Assembly (NCBI RefSeq): GCF_947654275.1
Contig: NZ_CANTJS010000029.1
Span: 1 to 37,014 of the forward strand
Reading direction: 5' to 3'
Origin: an uncultured Oscillibacter sp.
GTDB lineage: Bacteria; Bacillota; Clostridia; Oscillospirales; Oscillospiraceae
DNA length: 37,014 nucleotides
A program made the position numbers and the translations under genes. The notes beneath the pieces are model-generated. The model was not told the DNA's origin, did no database searches, and was given only the letters and a program-made list of their open reading frames with translations. Shown here one piece after another: positions 6,749 through 15,451 of this stretch; position 1 is the stretch's first letter, and every line of letters starts with the position of its first letter.

Positions 6749-9388
6749 TCACTCCTCTTCCAGCGGCTCCTCCGGCCCGTCATTGCCGGTTCCGCCCATC
6801 TTCATCTCCTGCCACTTCTCCTTCGTAATCAGAAGCTGCCGGGGCTTGGACCCCTCGAAGGGGCCCACATAGCCCCGTTCCTCCATCTGGTCCACCAGCC
6901 GGGCCGCCCGGGAATAGCCCAGCTTCAGCCGCCGCTGGAGCATGGACACAGAGGCCTGTCCCGTCTCCAGGATGACCTCCACGGCGGCGGGCAGCAGTTC
7001 GTCCTCCTCGCTGGGCTCCGGCTCGGCAGGGGCCTTTCCGCCCTTGCTTCCCTTTTCCTGGACGGATTCCTCAATCTTGGCAATCACCTCGTCGTCATAG
7101 CGGGCTTCGCCGGTCTGCTTGACAAAGGCCACCACCTGTTCAATCTCCTCCGGGGTGATGAAGCAGCCCTGAACCCGCTGGGGCTTGCCCGCTCCCAGGG
7201 GAGCATAGAGCATGTCGCCCCGGCCCACCAGCTTCTCCGCGCCGGTGTTGTCCAGAATGATGCGGGACTCCAGAGAGGAGGCCACGGCAAAGGCGATGCG
7301 GCTGGGAATGTTGGCCTTCATCAAGCCGGTAATCACGTCGGCGGAGGGCCGCTGGGTGGCGATGACCAGGTGCATTCCGGCGGCGCGGCCCATCTGGGCC
7401 ACCCGGCAGATGGATTCCTCCACCTCCTTGGCCGCCACCAGCATCAGGTCCGCCAGCTCGTCGATGACCACCACCACGCTGGGCAGGGGCTCCAGGTCCT
7501 CCCGCTGCCGGGCCAGGCGGTTGAACTCCTCCAGCTTCTTCACGCCGTGCTCAGAAAAGGTCTTGTAGCGCTTCATCATCTCAAACACAGCCCACTGCAG
7601 GGCCCCGGCGGCCTTCTTGGGGTCCGTCACCACGGGAATCAGCAGATGGGGGATGCCGTTGTAGGGGGCCAGCTCCACCATCTTGGGGTCCACCATGATA
7701 AACCGGACCTCCTCCGGCGTGGACTTGAAGAGCAGGCTGATAATCAGGGAGTTGGTGCACACGGATTTGCCGGAACCGGTGGTGCCGGCAATCAGCACGT
7801 GGGGCAGCGTCCCGATGTCCCCGATGACGTTCCGGCCCCCGATGTCCCGGCCCAGGGCAAAGGCGGACTGGGACTTATGGCCGGAGAACTCCCGGGACTC
7901 GATGACGTCCCGAATCAGCACCGGCGTCACCTGCTTGTTGGGCACCTCAATGCCCACCACAGAGATTTTGTCCGGAATGGGGGCGATGCGCACGCCGGTG
8001 GCCCCCAGGGCCAGGGCGATGTCGTCGGCCAGATTGGTGATTTTGGACAGCTTCACCCCCTGCTCCAGGACGAACTCGTAACGGGTGACGGACGGCCCGT
8101 GGATGACGTCGCCGGGGGTGGCGTCCACGCCAAAGCTGGTCAGGGTCTCCGCCAGACGGCGGGAGTTGTTCCGCAGCTCCGCTCCGGCCTCCACATGGTT
8201 CTCCCCGCTGCTCTGCCGCAGCAGGTCGATGGGAGGATACAGATAAGCGCCTTCCTCCGCCGCCAGTTTCTCCTCGATCTCCGCCGCCACGGCGGCGGTC
8301 TGGGCCGCCACCTCCTTGGCGGTCTCCGCCTTGCTGGTCCGTCCAAAGGTCTCCGGTTTGGGCGTCTCTTTGGGGGGTTCTTTGGGAGACTCCCGGACAG
8401 GCTCAGGCGTTTTGGGCTGGACCGGGATGTCTTCTCTTTCAGGTATCGCCGGCGTGCGGATTTCCGTCGCCGGCTCCGGGACGGCGGCAACCGCAGGCTC
8501 CGGCACCGGCCTGGGCGCTTCCCGAACGGGCTCCGGGCTCCTGACGGTTTCCCTGGGCTCGTCCCGGACGGTCTCGGCATGGGCCGTCAGAATCTGGTCC
8601 GGGGTCCGCTGGTCCTCGGACTTATGGCGGAAGAAGCCGGTAAACCGGCTCTTCTCCCGCTCCCGCCGGGGAGGCGGCGCCTCGCCGTCCAGGGGAATGT
8701 CAATCTGGGGCTTGGGCCCGGCGGCACGCCGCCGGGGCGGGTCCACAGGCGTGACCTTGATGGCCGGCGTTTCCTCCTCCTCGTACTGGGGCCGCTGGCG
8801 GTGCTTCTCCAGCAGCGCCGCCCAGGTCAGCCGGAAGGAAATCATCAGCAGCACCACAAAAAGCACCGTGAAAAGAATCACCGAGGCCAGCCTGGAAAAC
8901 ACCGCCACGGAGCCGTTGGCCAGCACGCCGGAAACAGCGCCGCCGGACTTCAGGGCCACGCCGTCGGTCCAGATGGTTTTCAGCAGGCCGAAAAAGGAGG
9001 GATCATAAACCTCCTTGCAGATCACCATATGGGTGAGCGCGCCGAAAAACAGCGGCAGCAGCAGGGCGCAGGACGCCCGCAGCCGCACCGGCCTGCCGTG
9101 GTGGAACACCAGGATCAGCCCCGCCAGCAGCAGCGCCGGGCCGGAAATCCAGTAGCCATAGCCAAACAGGCCCTTGATGAGGGTGCTCATCAAATCAATA
9201 AACAGGGCCTTGACGCCGAAATAGCTGACAAACACAAAGAGAGCCAGCGCCAGCAGAACGCCCCCCGCCACCTCCCGGCGGACGGGGCGCTGTTTTTGGC
9301 TCTGCCGGCTTCCGCCGCTCTTCCGGCTGCCGCCGGAGCTCCTGGAGCCCTGTTTTGTTGACGTACGCTTTTGTGTTGAGGTCGCCAC
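6749..9388 (-). CDS. spoIIIE: FtsK/SpoIIIE-family DNA translocase
   Basis: 879 aa. The protein pumps double-stranded DNA across the division or sporulation septum. Order: basic N-terminus, about four membrane helices (residues 40-195), an acidic and proline-rich linker (about 200-400), a translocase motor with Walker A GTTGSGKS (about 534-541) and Walker B VVVVIDELADLM, then a C-terminal gamma winged-helix domain (SVSMLQRRLKLGYSRAARLVDQMEERG) that reads KOPS/SRS sequences. The start is GTG at 9386-9388, 9 nt after GGAGG. The linker is long and rich in E, P and R. Vegetative FtsK and sporulation SpoIIIE cannot be told apart from sequence alone. uppP lies upstream on the same strand. Confidence 0.95.
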   Translation of the reverse strand: MATSTQKRTSTKQGSRSSGGSRKSGGSRQSQKQRPVRREVAGGVLLALALFVFVSYFGVKALFIDLMSTLIKGLFGYGYWISGPALLLAGLILVFHHGRPVRLRASCALLLPLFFGALTHMVICKEVYDPSFFGLLKTIWTDGVALKSGGAVSGVLANGSVAVFSRLASVILFTVLFVVLLMISFRLTWAALLEKHRQRPQYEEEETPAIKVTPVDPPRRRAAGPKPQIDIPLDGEAPPPRREREKSRFTGFFRHKSEDQRTPDQILTAHAETVRDEPRETVRSPEPVREAPRPVPEPAVAAVPEPATEIRTPAIPEREDIPVQPKTPEPVRESPKEPPKETPKPETFGRTSKAETAKEVAAQTAAVAAEIEEKLAAEEGAYLYPPIDLLRQSSGENHVEAGAELRNNSRRLAETLTSFGVDATPGDVIHGPSVTRYEFVLEQGVKLSKITNLADDIALALGATGVRIAPIPDKISVVGIEVPNKQVTPVLIRDVIESREFSGHKSQSAFALGRDIGGRNVIGDIGTLPHVLIAGTTGSGKSVCTNSLIISLLFKSTPEEVRFIMVDPKMVELAPYNGIPHLLIPVVTDPKKAAGALQWAVFEMMKRYKTFSEHGVKKLEEFNRLARQREDLEPLPSVVVVIDELADLMLVAAKEVEESICRVAQMGRAAGMHLVIATQRPSADVITGLMKANIPSRIAFAVASSLESRIILDNTGAEKLVGRGDMLYAPLGAGKPQRVQGCFITPEEIEQVVAFVKQTGEARYDDEVIAKIEESVQEKGSKGGKAPAEPEPSEEDELLPAAVEVILETGQASVSMLQRRLKLGYSRAARLVDQMEERGYVGPFEGSKPRQLLITKEKWQEMKMGGTGNDGPEEPLEEE

Positions 9389-9457
9389 AGGTATGTACCT
9401 CCGTTTTTGGTTTTCCCCGTTCCGCCGGGGATTCTCTTATGCGTCCGAATCCGTTCC

Positions 9458-10303
9458 TCAGACAGCGCTGCCGGCCCTCTGGAAGACAATCAGCGCCAGC
9501 GTCACTACGCCGGCCAGCCAGCAGTAATAGGCGAAGAAGCCGAATTTGCCCCGTTCCGCAATCAGCTTCAGCAGGCGGATGCAGGCGTAGCCCACCACCG
9601 CCGACACCGCCACGCCCACCAGGTAGATGGGGACCTCCTCCCAGAGAACGCCGGCCTCAACGGCCTTCTTCAAGCTCAGGATGTTGGCCCCCAGAATGGC
9701 GGGAATGGACATCAGGAAGGAGTAGCGGACGGCAAACTTCCGTTCGAAGCCCACGAAGCACCCGGCTGTGATGGTGGTGCCGGAGCGGGAGATGCCGGGA
9801 CAGGTGGCCACGGCCTGACCCACGCCCACCAGCAGCGCGTCCAGAAGCGAGGCGGTCCGCTCCGTCTTCCGGCCCCGGCGGACCCGGTCGCTGGCGAAGA
9901 GCAGGCAGCCCGTGACCAGCAGCGCCGCCGCCACGAAATACATGTTGTCCCCCAGGCTCTCCACCTGATCCATCACCGGCAGAACCGCGAACAGGGGCAG
10001 GGTCCCCACCACAATCAGCAGAATCATCCGCCGGGCCGGGGGCACCGGCGTGGGCGTGGTTCCATGGAGGATATCGGCGGCCCCGTCGAAGAACTCCAGA
10101 ATCATCTCCCGGATATCCTCCCAATAGGCGGCGAACACCGCCGCCAGGGTGCCCAGGTGGAGCAGCACATCAAAAAAGCCCGGAATTTCCGTGGTCTGTC
10201 CCAAAAGGTGCTCCGCAATGGCCAGATGGCCGGAGCTGGACACCGGCAGAAATTCCGTGACGCCCTGGATGACGCCCAGAAGAATGGAGGATAACAGGGT
10301 CAA
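9458..10303 (-). CDS. uppP: Undecaprenyl-diphosphate phosphatase
   Basis: 281 aa from the chosen start. This integral membrane enzyme recycles the peptidoglycan lipid carrier by hydrolysing C55-PP and gives basal bacitracin resistance. The catalytic signature GVIQGVTEFLPVSSSGH is at the N-terminus and the second one, PGISRSGTTITAG, is in the middle. About seven hydrophobic segments follow the family pattern. The reading frame stays open far upstream, but the family normally begins 6-7 residues before ILLG. A TTG at 10301-10303 sits 10 nt after AGGAG and gives MTLLSSILLG. The GTG at 10310-10312 is only 1 nt from that site. The TTG is therefore preferred, with moderate certainty. Confidence 0.93.
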   Translation of the reverse strand: MTLLSSILLGVIQGVTEFLPVSSSGHLAIAEHLLGQTTEIPGFFDVLLHLGTLAAVFAAYWEDIREMILEFFDGAADILHGTTPTPVPPARRMILLIVVGTLPLFAVLPVMDQVESLGDNMYFVAAALLVTGCLLFASDRVRRGRKTERTASLLDALLVGVGQAVATCPGISRSGTTITAGCFVGFERKFAVRYSFLMSIPAILGANILSLKKAVEAGVLWEEVPIYLVGVAVSAVVGYACIRLLKLIAERGKFGFFAYYCWLAGVVTLALIVFQRAGSAV

Positions 10304-10350
10304 AGCATTCACGCTCCTAACGTTGGCAGATTTCACCGGACATACCAGAC

Positions 10351-10379
10351 AGTATAACATGGCCGGCCTGTAAATTCCA
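10351..10379 (-). promoter_or_regulatory. Possible promoter of uppP
   Basis: Minus strand -10 TATACT (10351-10356), with a poor -35 TGGAAT 17 bp upstream (10374-10379). The -10 match is good but the -35 is weak. It fits a start codon in the 10300-10312 region rather than any upstream codon. Confidence 0.35.
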
Positions 10380-10485
10380 GTCATATTTCTCGTTTCTGAA
10401 ACTTTTGTTTGTTTCGACACATCCGGCGAAAAAGAGGACGGCCGAACCGCGCCCGGCCGCCCTGTTCACTTCCCTCCGGACCTGC

Positions 10486-10962
10486 CTACCGCCCTTCCTC
10501 CGTCCCGCCGGAAATCAGGGGGTCCTGAAAGCCCCCGGAGCCGGGACAGAAGAGATCTCCGGCGGCGGGAACGCCCCCGCAGAGATACAGATTGGCCTGG
10601 ACCCCCTCCGCCCGGCTGGGATGATTGAGGACGGCATAGGTATAGCGGGACACCTGAAGCCCCAGGCACTCTCTCAGGTCGAAGCCCTGGGGCAGCTGGA
10701 GTTCGTTATAGGATAAATAGGGCTCTTCCAGCTTCTCGGGGAACAGGAACTGAAGGGTCTCAATGGGCTCCTCCTCCACCTCCCAGCCCAGGGACCGAAG
10801 ATACTCCACCCGCTGGGCATTGCCGGTCAGCTGGGGTCGGGGCGCCTCTGTCTCCTCCGGCGTGCGGCCCATCAGCACAATCAGCACGGCCATCACCACG
10901 CCCATGAATATCACGGCGGCCACGGCTTTCTTTTTGGAAAATTTGGCTGTCCAAATCAACAT
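10486..10962 (-). CDS. DUF4830-like membrane-anchored protein
   Basis: 158 aa. There is a single N-terminal membrane segment (about residues 14-34, AVAAVIFMGVVMAVLIVLMG) and an extracytoplasmic domain beginning NAQRVEYLRSLGWEVEEEPIETLQFLFPEKL. This 'x-R-V-x-F/Y-L-x-S-L/F-G-W-E-V' start followed by 'xPxxF' and a C-terminal TYAVLNHP..AEGVQANLYL segment resembles the DUF4830 proteins of clostridia, whose function is not known to me. The first ATG (10966-10968) abuts the ribosome site. The third codon, also ATG (10960-10962), is 7 nt from GGAGG and is the better start. Confidence 0.6.
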   Translation of the reverse strand: MLIWTAKFSKKKAVAAVIFMGVVMAVLIVLMGRTPEETEAPRPQLTGNAQRVEYLRSLGWEVEEEPIETLQFLFPEKLEEPYLSYNELQLPQGFDLRECLGLQVSRYTYAVLNHPSRAEGVQANLYLCGGVPAAGDLFCPGSGGFQDPLISGGTEEGR

Positions 10963-11080
10963 ATTCATCCCTCCTGTCTGTTCTTATTCATGTCCGGGAC
11001 AATTTATGATACGGGATTTGTCCGCCTCCGGCCCCTCGCCCCGTCCTGTGAATCTTTGCGCCTTTTTCCCTTCATTTCTC

Positions 11081-11109
11081 TTCAAATATCACCCGGTCTG
11101 TGATATCAT
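11081..11109 (+). promoter_or_regulatory. Promoter of the pseudouridine synthase gene
   Basis: -35 TTCAAA (11081-11086), 17-bp spacer, -10 TATCAT (11104-11109). It lies 56 bp upstream of the ATG at 11166, in otherwise non-coding sequence. Confidence 0.55.
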
Positions 11110-11165
11110 AGACCCAGAGCGTCCCTGAGACGCGGAAACACAACAAAAACAGGAGGGAAACGCCC

Positions 11166-11897
11166 ATGGAGAGGCCAAAGCCCCAGCGGCTGGACAAACT
11201 CATCGCCTCCACAGGAAAATGGTCCCGGCGGGAGGTCCGGGAGCTGGTTCGCCGGGGCCGGGTGACGGTAGACGGCCGGCCCGCCCGCTCCGCCGAGGAC
11301 AAGGCGGACCCGGAGACCGCCTCCATTCTGGTAGACGGCCAGCCCCTGGGCTACCGGCGCTATACCTGGCTGATGCTGAACAAGCCCGCCGGCGTCCTCT
11401 CCGCCACAGAGGACGGGCGGGGAAAAACCGTGCTGGACCTGCTGCCCCAGGAGCTCCGGCGGCAGGGGCTGTTCCCCGTGGGGCGGCTGGACAAGGACAC
11501 CGAGGGCCTTTTGCTGCTGACCAACGAGGGCGGACTGGCCCACGCCCTTCTCTCCCCGAAACGCCATGTGGACAAGGTCTACTATGCCCGGGCCGCCGGG
11601 CGTCTGGCGGAGGCGGACCGCCGGGCTCTGGCGGCGGGCCTGACTCTGGAGGACGGCCTGGTCTGCCTCCCGGCCAGGCTGGAGATTCTGACTTCCGGCG
11701 AGACCAGCGAGGTCCTGATTACCCTCCGGGAAGGAAAATTCCACCAGGTCAAACGGATGCTGGCGGCACGGGGCGCGCCGGTTCTGTACCTGGAACGGGT
11801 CCGGATGGGCTGCCTGGACCTGGATCGGAGCCTCCCCCGGGGAGGGTTTCGCTTTTTGACCGAGGAAGAGATGGAAAAACTCCGGGCACTTGTGTAG
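11166..11897 (+). CDS. rsuA: RsuA-family rRNA pseudouridine synthase
   Basis: 243 aa. An S4 RNA-binding domain occupies residues 5-60 (QRLDKLIASTGKWSRREVRELV, then GRVTVDGR). The catalytic domain has MLNKPAGVLSATED and the family motif GRLDKDTEGLLLLTNEG with the catalytic Asp. The later EGKFHQVKRML is the form seen in RsuA (16S rRNA uridine 516) rather than EGRNRQVRRM of RluB/E/F. That makes RsuA-type specificity likely but not proven. The ATG follows AGGAGGG by about 8 nt. It is a single-gene unit; a weak AACC/GGTT stem with a T-run follows near 11920-11940. Confidence 0.9.
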   Translation: MERPKPQRLDKLIASTGKWSRREVRELVRRGRVTVDGRPARSAEDKADPETASILVDGQPLGYRRYTWLMLNKPAGVLSATEDGRGKTVLDLLPQELRRQGLFPVGRLDKDTEGLLLLTNEGGLAHALLSPKRHVDKVYYARAAGRLAEADRRALAAGLTLEDGLVCLPARLEILTSGETSEVLITLREGKFHQVKRMLAARGAPVLYLERVRMGCLDLDRSLPRGGFRFLTEEEMEKLRALV

Positions 11898-11965
11898 TTC
11901 CTAGAAAAAGCTCGAATACTAACCAAAAACTCAAAGGTTTTTTTGTTGAAAAAAGAAAAAACATC

Positions 11966-11994
11966 TTGCTTTTTGGAGAAAATGCCGATATAAT
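11966..11994 (+). promoter_or_regulatory. Promoter of the CdaR-like regulator gene
   Basis: -10 TATAAT (11989-11994, perfect), 17-bp spacer, -35 TTGCTT (11966-11971). The leader to the start codon at 12053 is about 50 nt. Confidence 0.6.
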
Positions 11995-12052
11995 AGTGCC
12001 ATTGACAAAATACACAAGGTTTCCCCTGTAAATTTAGCTGAGGAGGATGACC

Positions 12053-13144
12053 ATGTCTGGGAGAATTTATCAAAACGTGGTGCTGCAATTAAAGGAAAAC
12101 ACGGATCGGACCATCGGTGTCATTGACAGCGAGGGCATCGTGATCGCATGCAGCGAGCTGTCCCTGATCGGGCAGCGCTGGACGGAGTATGTCCCGGTGG
12201 TGAACAACGCCTCCGGTGCCCTGATCTCCTCCGACGGCAAAACCTTCAAGGCCCTCAACGGCTGGGGCAATCAGTTTGACTATGCCGCCTTCGCCTTTGG
12301 AGAAAACGACGTCAGCAAGGCCGTCTGTTCCGTTGCCACGGTGGCGCTGAACGCCGCCAAGTCCTATTATGAGGAAAAGCACGACCGGGGCTCCTTTATC
12401 AAGGACATCATCTCCGACAACATCATGCTGGGGGATATTTACATGCGGGCCAAGGAGCTGCGGGTCACCGCCGATGTGGCCCGGGGCGTCTTCGCAATCC
12501 GCTCCCTGAAAAAGGGCGAGTCCGTGCCCACCGACGTGGTGCAGTCCATGTTCCCCGACCGGCAGAACGATTTCGTTCTCAACATCGGTGAGGGCGACGT
12601 GGTTCTGGTCCGGCAGATGCCCGAGGGCGCCGGCTTCCGGGAGCTGAACAAAATCGCCTCCTCCATTGAGGAAAGTCTCCGCTCCGGCAGCGAGAGCACC
12701 GTTGTGGTGGGCATCGGCACCATCGCCACCCACCTGCGGGACCTGGCAAAATCCTATAAGGAGGCCCAGATTTCCATTGACGTGGGCAAAGTCTTCGACA
12801 CGGAAAAGTATGTTATCAACTATGAAAACCTGGGCATCGGCCGTCTGATTTACCAGCTGCCCACCACCCTCTGCGAGATGTTCCTCCAGGAGGTTTTCAA
12901 GAAGAATCCCATCGACGCCCTGGACAAGGAAACCCTGTTCACCATCCACCGCTTCTTCGAGAACAACTTGAACGTCTCCGAAACCGCCCGGAAGCTCTTC
13001 GTCCACCGGAACACCCTGGTCTACCGGCTGGAGAAAATCAAGAAGCTGACAGGCCTGGACCTCCGGGAGTTCGACGACGCCATTACCTTCAAGGTGGCCC
13101 TGATGGTCAAGAAGTATCTGACTTCCCGGGGCATCGACTCCTGA
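12053..13144 (+). CDS. CdaR/PucR-type transcriptional regulator
   Basis: 363 aa. The N-terminal domain (1-120) resembles the sugar-diacid recognition/PAS-like sensor of CdaR: LKENTDRTIGVIDSEGIVIACS and LSLIGQ. A central region (about 125-270) is of the PucR GGDEF-like type. The C-terminus is an HTH_30 domain: TIHRFFENNLNVSETARKLFVHRNTLVYRLEKIKKLTGLD. Family members activate carboxylate or purine use genes. No catabolic genes adjoin, so the ligand and targets are unknown. The first ATG (12047) abuts AGGAGG. The second (12053) is 6 nt away and is preferred. Confidence 0.85.
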   Translation: MSGRIYQNVVLQLKENTDRTIGVIDSEGIVIACSELSLIGQRWTEYVPVVNNASGALISSDGKTFKALNGWGNQFDYAAFAFGENDVSKAVCSVATVALNAAKSYYEEKHDRGSFIKDIISDNIMLGDIYMRAKELRVTADVARGVFAIRSLKKGESVPTDVVQSMFPDRQNDFVLNIGEGDVVLVRQMPEGAGFRELNKIASSIEESLRSGSESTVVVGIGTIATHLRDLAKSYKEAQISIDVGKVFDTEKYVINYENLGIGRLIYQLPTTLCEMFLQEVFKKNPIDALDKETLFTIHRFFENNLNVSETARKLFVHRNTLVYRLEKIKKLTGLDLREFDDAITFKVALMVKKYLTSRGIDS

Positions 13145-13213
13145 GCGGCCCGGCAGCAGTCAAAAGGGACCCGGCAGACAAGGAATCGAAACAAACACAG
13201 AAAGGGTAATCGT

Positions 13214-13570
13214 ATGCTGCGGCCGAAAGAAGTGGTATGCAAGTGGGTAGACGCCTTCAACCTCCATGATGTGGAGGCAATTACAAGCCTTTATCATGAA
13301 AACGCCATAAACCATCAGGTAGCAAATGACCCTGTTACGGGAATCGAGGCAATCCGGGCAATGTTCACAGAAGAATTTGCCTCCGCAGATATGACGGCCA
13401 TTACAGAGAATATATTTGAAGACGGGCAGTGGGCGATTCTTGAGTGGCGCGACCCCCTGGGGCTCCGGGGATGCGGCTTTTTCCAGGTTGTGAATGGGAA
13501 AATTCTGTTCCAGCGGGGCTATTGGGATAAGCTCTCTTTTTTGAAGCAGCACAATCTGCCCATTGAGTGA
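13214..13570 (+). CDS. NTF2-like / SnoaL-like protein
   Basis: 118 aa, one alpha+beta cone fold domain. The start VVCKWVDAFNLHDVEAITSLYHENAINH, the mid GIEAIRAMFTEEF and the strand pattern WAILEWRDP...GFFQVVNGKILFQRGYWDKLSF are typical of polyketide-cyclase-like or steroid-isomerase-like NTF2 proteins. These bind or transform small hydrophobic molecules; no substrate can be assigned. Its ribosome site (AAAGGGTAATCG) is weaker than its neighbours', and the DNA is more AT-rich than the operons on both sides. This suggests an accessory acquisition together with the GNAT gene that follows. Confidence 0.75.
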   Translation: MLRPKEVVCKWVDAFNLHDVEAITSLYHENAINHQVANDPVTGIEAIRAMFTEEFASADMTAITENIFEDGQWAILEWRDPLGLRGCGFFQVVNGKILFQRGYWDKLSFLKQHNLPIE

Positions 13571-13640
13571 GCAAATCCGCCGGCATCATTCCGCAGTCCC
13601 TTGAGAAGGCTTTTTACCTCCAGTTACTTCCAGCTTATCG

Positions 13641-13667
13641 GGCAGTTATCCATTCTGGATAGCTGCC
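13641..13667. repeat. Hairpin-forming inverted repeat, first of two
   Basis: GGCAGTTATCCA pairs with TGGATAGCTGCC across a 3-nt loop, one G-U type position. A related but looser inverted repeat, GGCAGCC (13772-13778) with GGCTGCC (13793-13799), lies about 130 bp further on. Between the NTF2-like and GNAT genes (13571-13824) I see no credible gene. The pair could act as a bidirectional transcription barrier or be repeat debris. Confidence 0.4.
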
Positions 13668-13824
13668 TGAACATTTGCGCAGAAGAGGCCGGGCAGAGCC
13701 TCCTCCTCCCTTTTCAGACGGGTGCTGCTGAACGCGGCTTCACCAAACCATTCGTTAAACTATCCAAAACAGGCAGCCGCCCGTTCATGGATGGCTGCCC
13801 AATAAACTGGAGCTTATACACATA

Positions 13825-14370
13825 TCATAATTCCAGTCTCATATGAATAACTTCTTGAAATCCCGCCAGTCGGGAATGAAAGCCTTTGGGATTTCTGCCA
13901 TATTCAACAAATCCGGCTTTTTTATACATGGATAACGCTCTTGCATTGCTAGCAACCGCACTCAGTTCAAGCTGGATATATCCCGCAGCCCTTGCACATT
14001 CAATGCACACTGCCGTCAACGCCTGTCCAATCCCCAGTCCCCAAAATTCTTTAGCTACACTGATGCCCAATTCGGCGCGATGCCGCACCTTATGTTTTTT
14101 CCCCACTGCTTCAACCCCAGCGGTTCCCACCACTGCATGATTGACTACGGCAACGATTTCGATTTCATTTTTACTTTCGGATTTCTCTTTCAGAAATTGG
14201 CTTTCCTGCGTGACATCAAAGCAATTTTCGTCTGGATAGGTCAGTAAATAATCGGTCTCTCCATGTGTCAAATGAAAGTGATCAAGTACGGCTTGACCGT
14301 CAGATTCGGTTCCGTTTCTCAAGCAGCATTCAATCCCATTTTTCAACCGTATCACTTTATGATATTTCAT
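13825..14370 (-). CDS. GNAT-family N-acetyltransferase
   Basis: 181 aa. The acetyl-CoA-binding region is ELGISVAKEFWGLGIGQALTAVCIECARAAGY (about residues 105-135), with GLGIGQAL in place of the usual R/QxxGxG/A loop. It is followed by the C-terminal ELSAVASNARALSMYKKAGFVEYGR found in RimJ/RimL-like acetyltransferases. The substrate is unknown. The coding sequence is clearly more AT-rich than flanking core genes and uses codons such as AAA, GAA and TTT freely, suggesting horizontal acquisition. It is convergent with the NTF2-like gene. Confidence 0.85.
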   Translation of the reverse strand: MKYHKVIRLKNGIECCLRNGTESDGQAVLDHFHLTHGETDYLLTYPDENCFDVTQESQFLKEKSESKNEIEIVAVVNHAVVGTAGVEAVGKKHKVRHRAELGISVAKEFWGLGIGQALTAVCIECARAAGYIQLELSAVASNARALSMYKKAGFVEYGRNPKGFHSRLAGFQEVIHMRLEL

Positions 14371-14496
14371 CGCTGGCGCCTCACAACTAAAGATTTGTTG
14401 AACCGATTATAACACAAGACCCCTGTCATATCAATGTGCCTCTGTAGAAATCGCCGGAGTTATATGTTTCTTAAAAGGGACAGCCTGCTCCGCCGC

Positions 14497-14525
14497 TTGA
14501 CAAACAGCCGCCGCTGTGGTAGAGT
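14497..14525 (+). promoter_or_regulatory. Possible distal promoter of ftsEX
   Basis: TTGACA (14497-14502, perfect), 17-bp spacer, TAGAGT (14520-14525, four of six). It lies about 210 bp before ftsE. A palindrome ACTAT-CGCA-ATAGT follows at about 14535-14548. The rest of 14371-14737 holds no gene that I can support. Confidence 0.4.
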
Positions 14526-14617
14526 TACTTTCACACTATCGCAATAGTTTGCACTACCCCGCTTCCGCCCCGGACATGTGAAAAAACTGGAAATCGAAAA
14601 AGAAAACGATTCTCTTG

Positions 14618-14646
14618 TTGCATTGGGGCGGAAAACCATATATAAT
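14618..14646 (+). promoter_or_regulatory. Proximal promoter of ftsEX
   Basis: -10 TATAAT (14641-14646, perfect), 17-bp spacer, -35 TTGCAT (14618-14623). A TTGTTG at 14615 is an alternative -35 with a longer spacer. The start codon of ftsE is about 90 bp downstream. Confidence 0.55.
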
Positions 14647-14737
14647 GGTGTTTATTATGGAATTTTGCCGGCTGCCGGCCGGGGACAGCCCGCCGGTCCG
14701 CCGCCGCCCTTTTCCGACAGCAATGGGAGGTGCCCGT

Positions 14738-15451
14738 ATGGTAGAATCAGAGTCCGCAGTCATCGAACTTAAGGACGTGGAAATGACCTATGAAAATGGG
14801 ACGAAGGCCGTCCGGGGGATCTCGCTGAGAATCCGTCCCGGCGAGTTCGTCTTTCTGGTGGGGCCCTCCGGCTCCGGCAAGTCCACCATTATCAAGCTCC
14901 TCACCGGCGAGGTGGAGCCCAGCGTGGGCCGGGTGCGGGTCAACGGCTTTTCCACCCGGAATATCTCCGAGCGGCAGATTCCCCTGATGCGCCGGACGCT
15001 GGGGGTTATTTTCCAGGACTTCCGCCTGATTGACAAAAAGACCGTTTATGACAACCTGGCCTTTGTCATGCGCGCGGTGGGGGCCTCTGCCAGGGAGAGC
15101 CGCCAGAGGATTCCCTATGTCCTGGAGCTGGTGGGTCTGGAGGACAAGGCCCACAGCTACCCCAATGAGCTCTCCGGCGGCGAGCAGCAGCGGGTGGCCA
15201 TTGCCCGGGCCCTGGTGAACAACCCGGACACCATCATTGCCGACGAGCCCACCGGCAACCTGGACCCGGAGCGGTCCCTGGAGCTGATGGACCTGCTGGT
15301 GAAAATCAACGAGCTGGGCACCACCATGGTGGTGGTGACTCATGAAAAAGATCTGGTGGACCGGTTCGGCAAGCGGGTCATCACCATTGATTCCGGGCGG
15401 GTCATCAACGACAGCGTGGGCCGCTATGTGGGAGGACATATCCATGGGTAA
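14738..15451 (+). CDS. ftsE: Cell division ATP-binding protein FtsE
   Basis: 237 aa. It is the ATPase of the FtsEX complex, which transmits a cytoplasmic signal to a periplasmic or extracellular peptidoglycan hydrolase at the septum. Motifs: Walker [10 protein letters not shown], the Q-loop FQDFRLI, signature [15 protein letters not shown], Walker [14 protein letters not shown], and H-loop VVTHEKD. The ATG at 14738 is 7 nt after GGGAGG. The long upstream open frame has no family similarity. Its stop overlaps the ftsX start by 8 nt, indicating translational coupling. Confidence 0.95.
   Translation: MVESESAVIELKDVEMTYENGTKAVRGISLRIRPGEFVFLVGPSGSGKSTIIKLLTGEVEPSVGRVRVNGFSTRNISERQIPLMRRTLGVIFQDFRLIDKKTVYDNLAFVMRAVGASARESRQRIPYVLELVGLEDKAHSYPNELSGGEQQRVAIARALVNNPDTIIADEPTGNLDPERSLELMDLLVKINELGTTMVVVTHEKDLVDRFGKRVITIDSGRVINDSVGRYVGGHIHG

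Noticed and set aside
7370..9361. 663-codon open frame antisense to spoIIIE
   Set aside because: Shadow of the GC-rich coding strand; composition dominated by G, R, H, Q and L without domain pattern or ribosome site.
13601..13846. 81-codon open frame between the NTF2-like and GNAT genes
   Set aside because: No ribosome site, no domain, and it runs through two inverted repeats and into the antisense of the GNAT gene.
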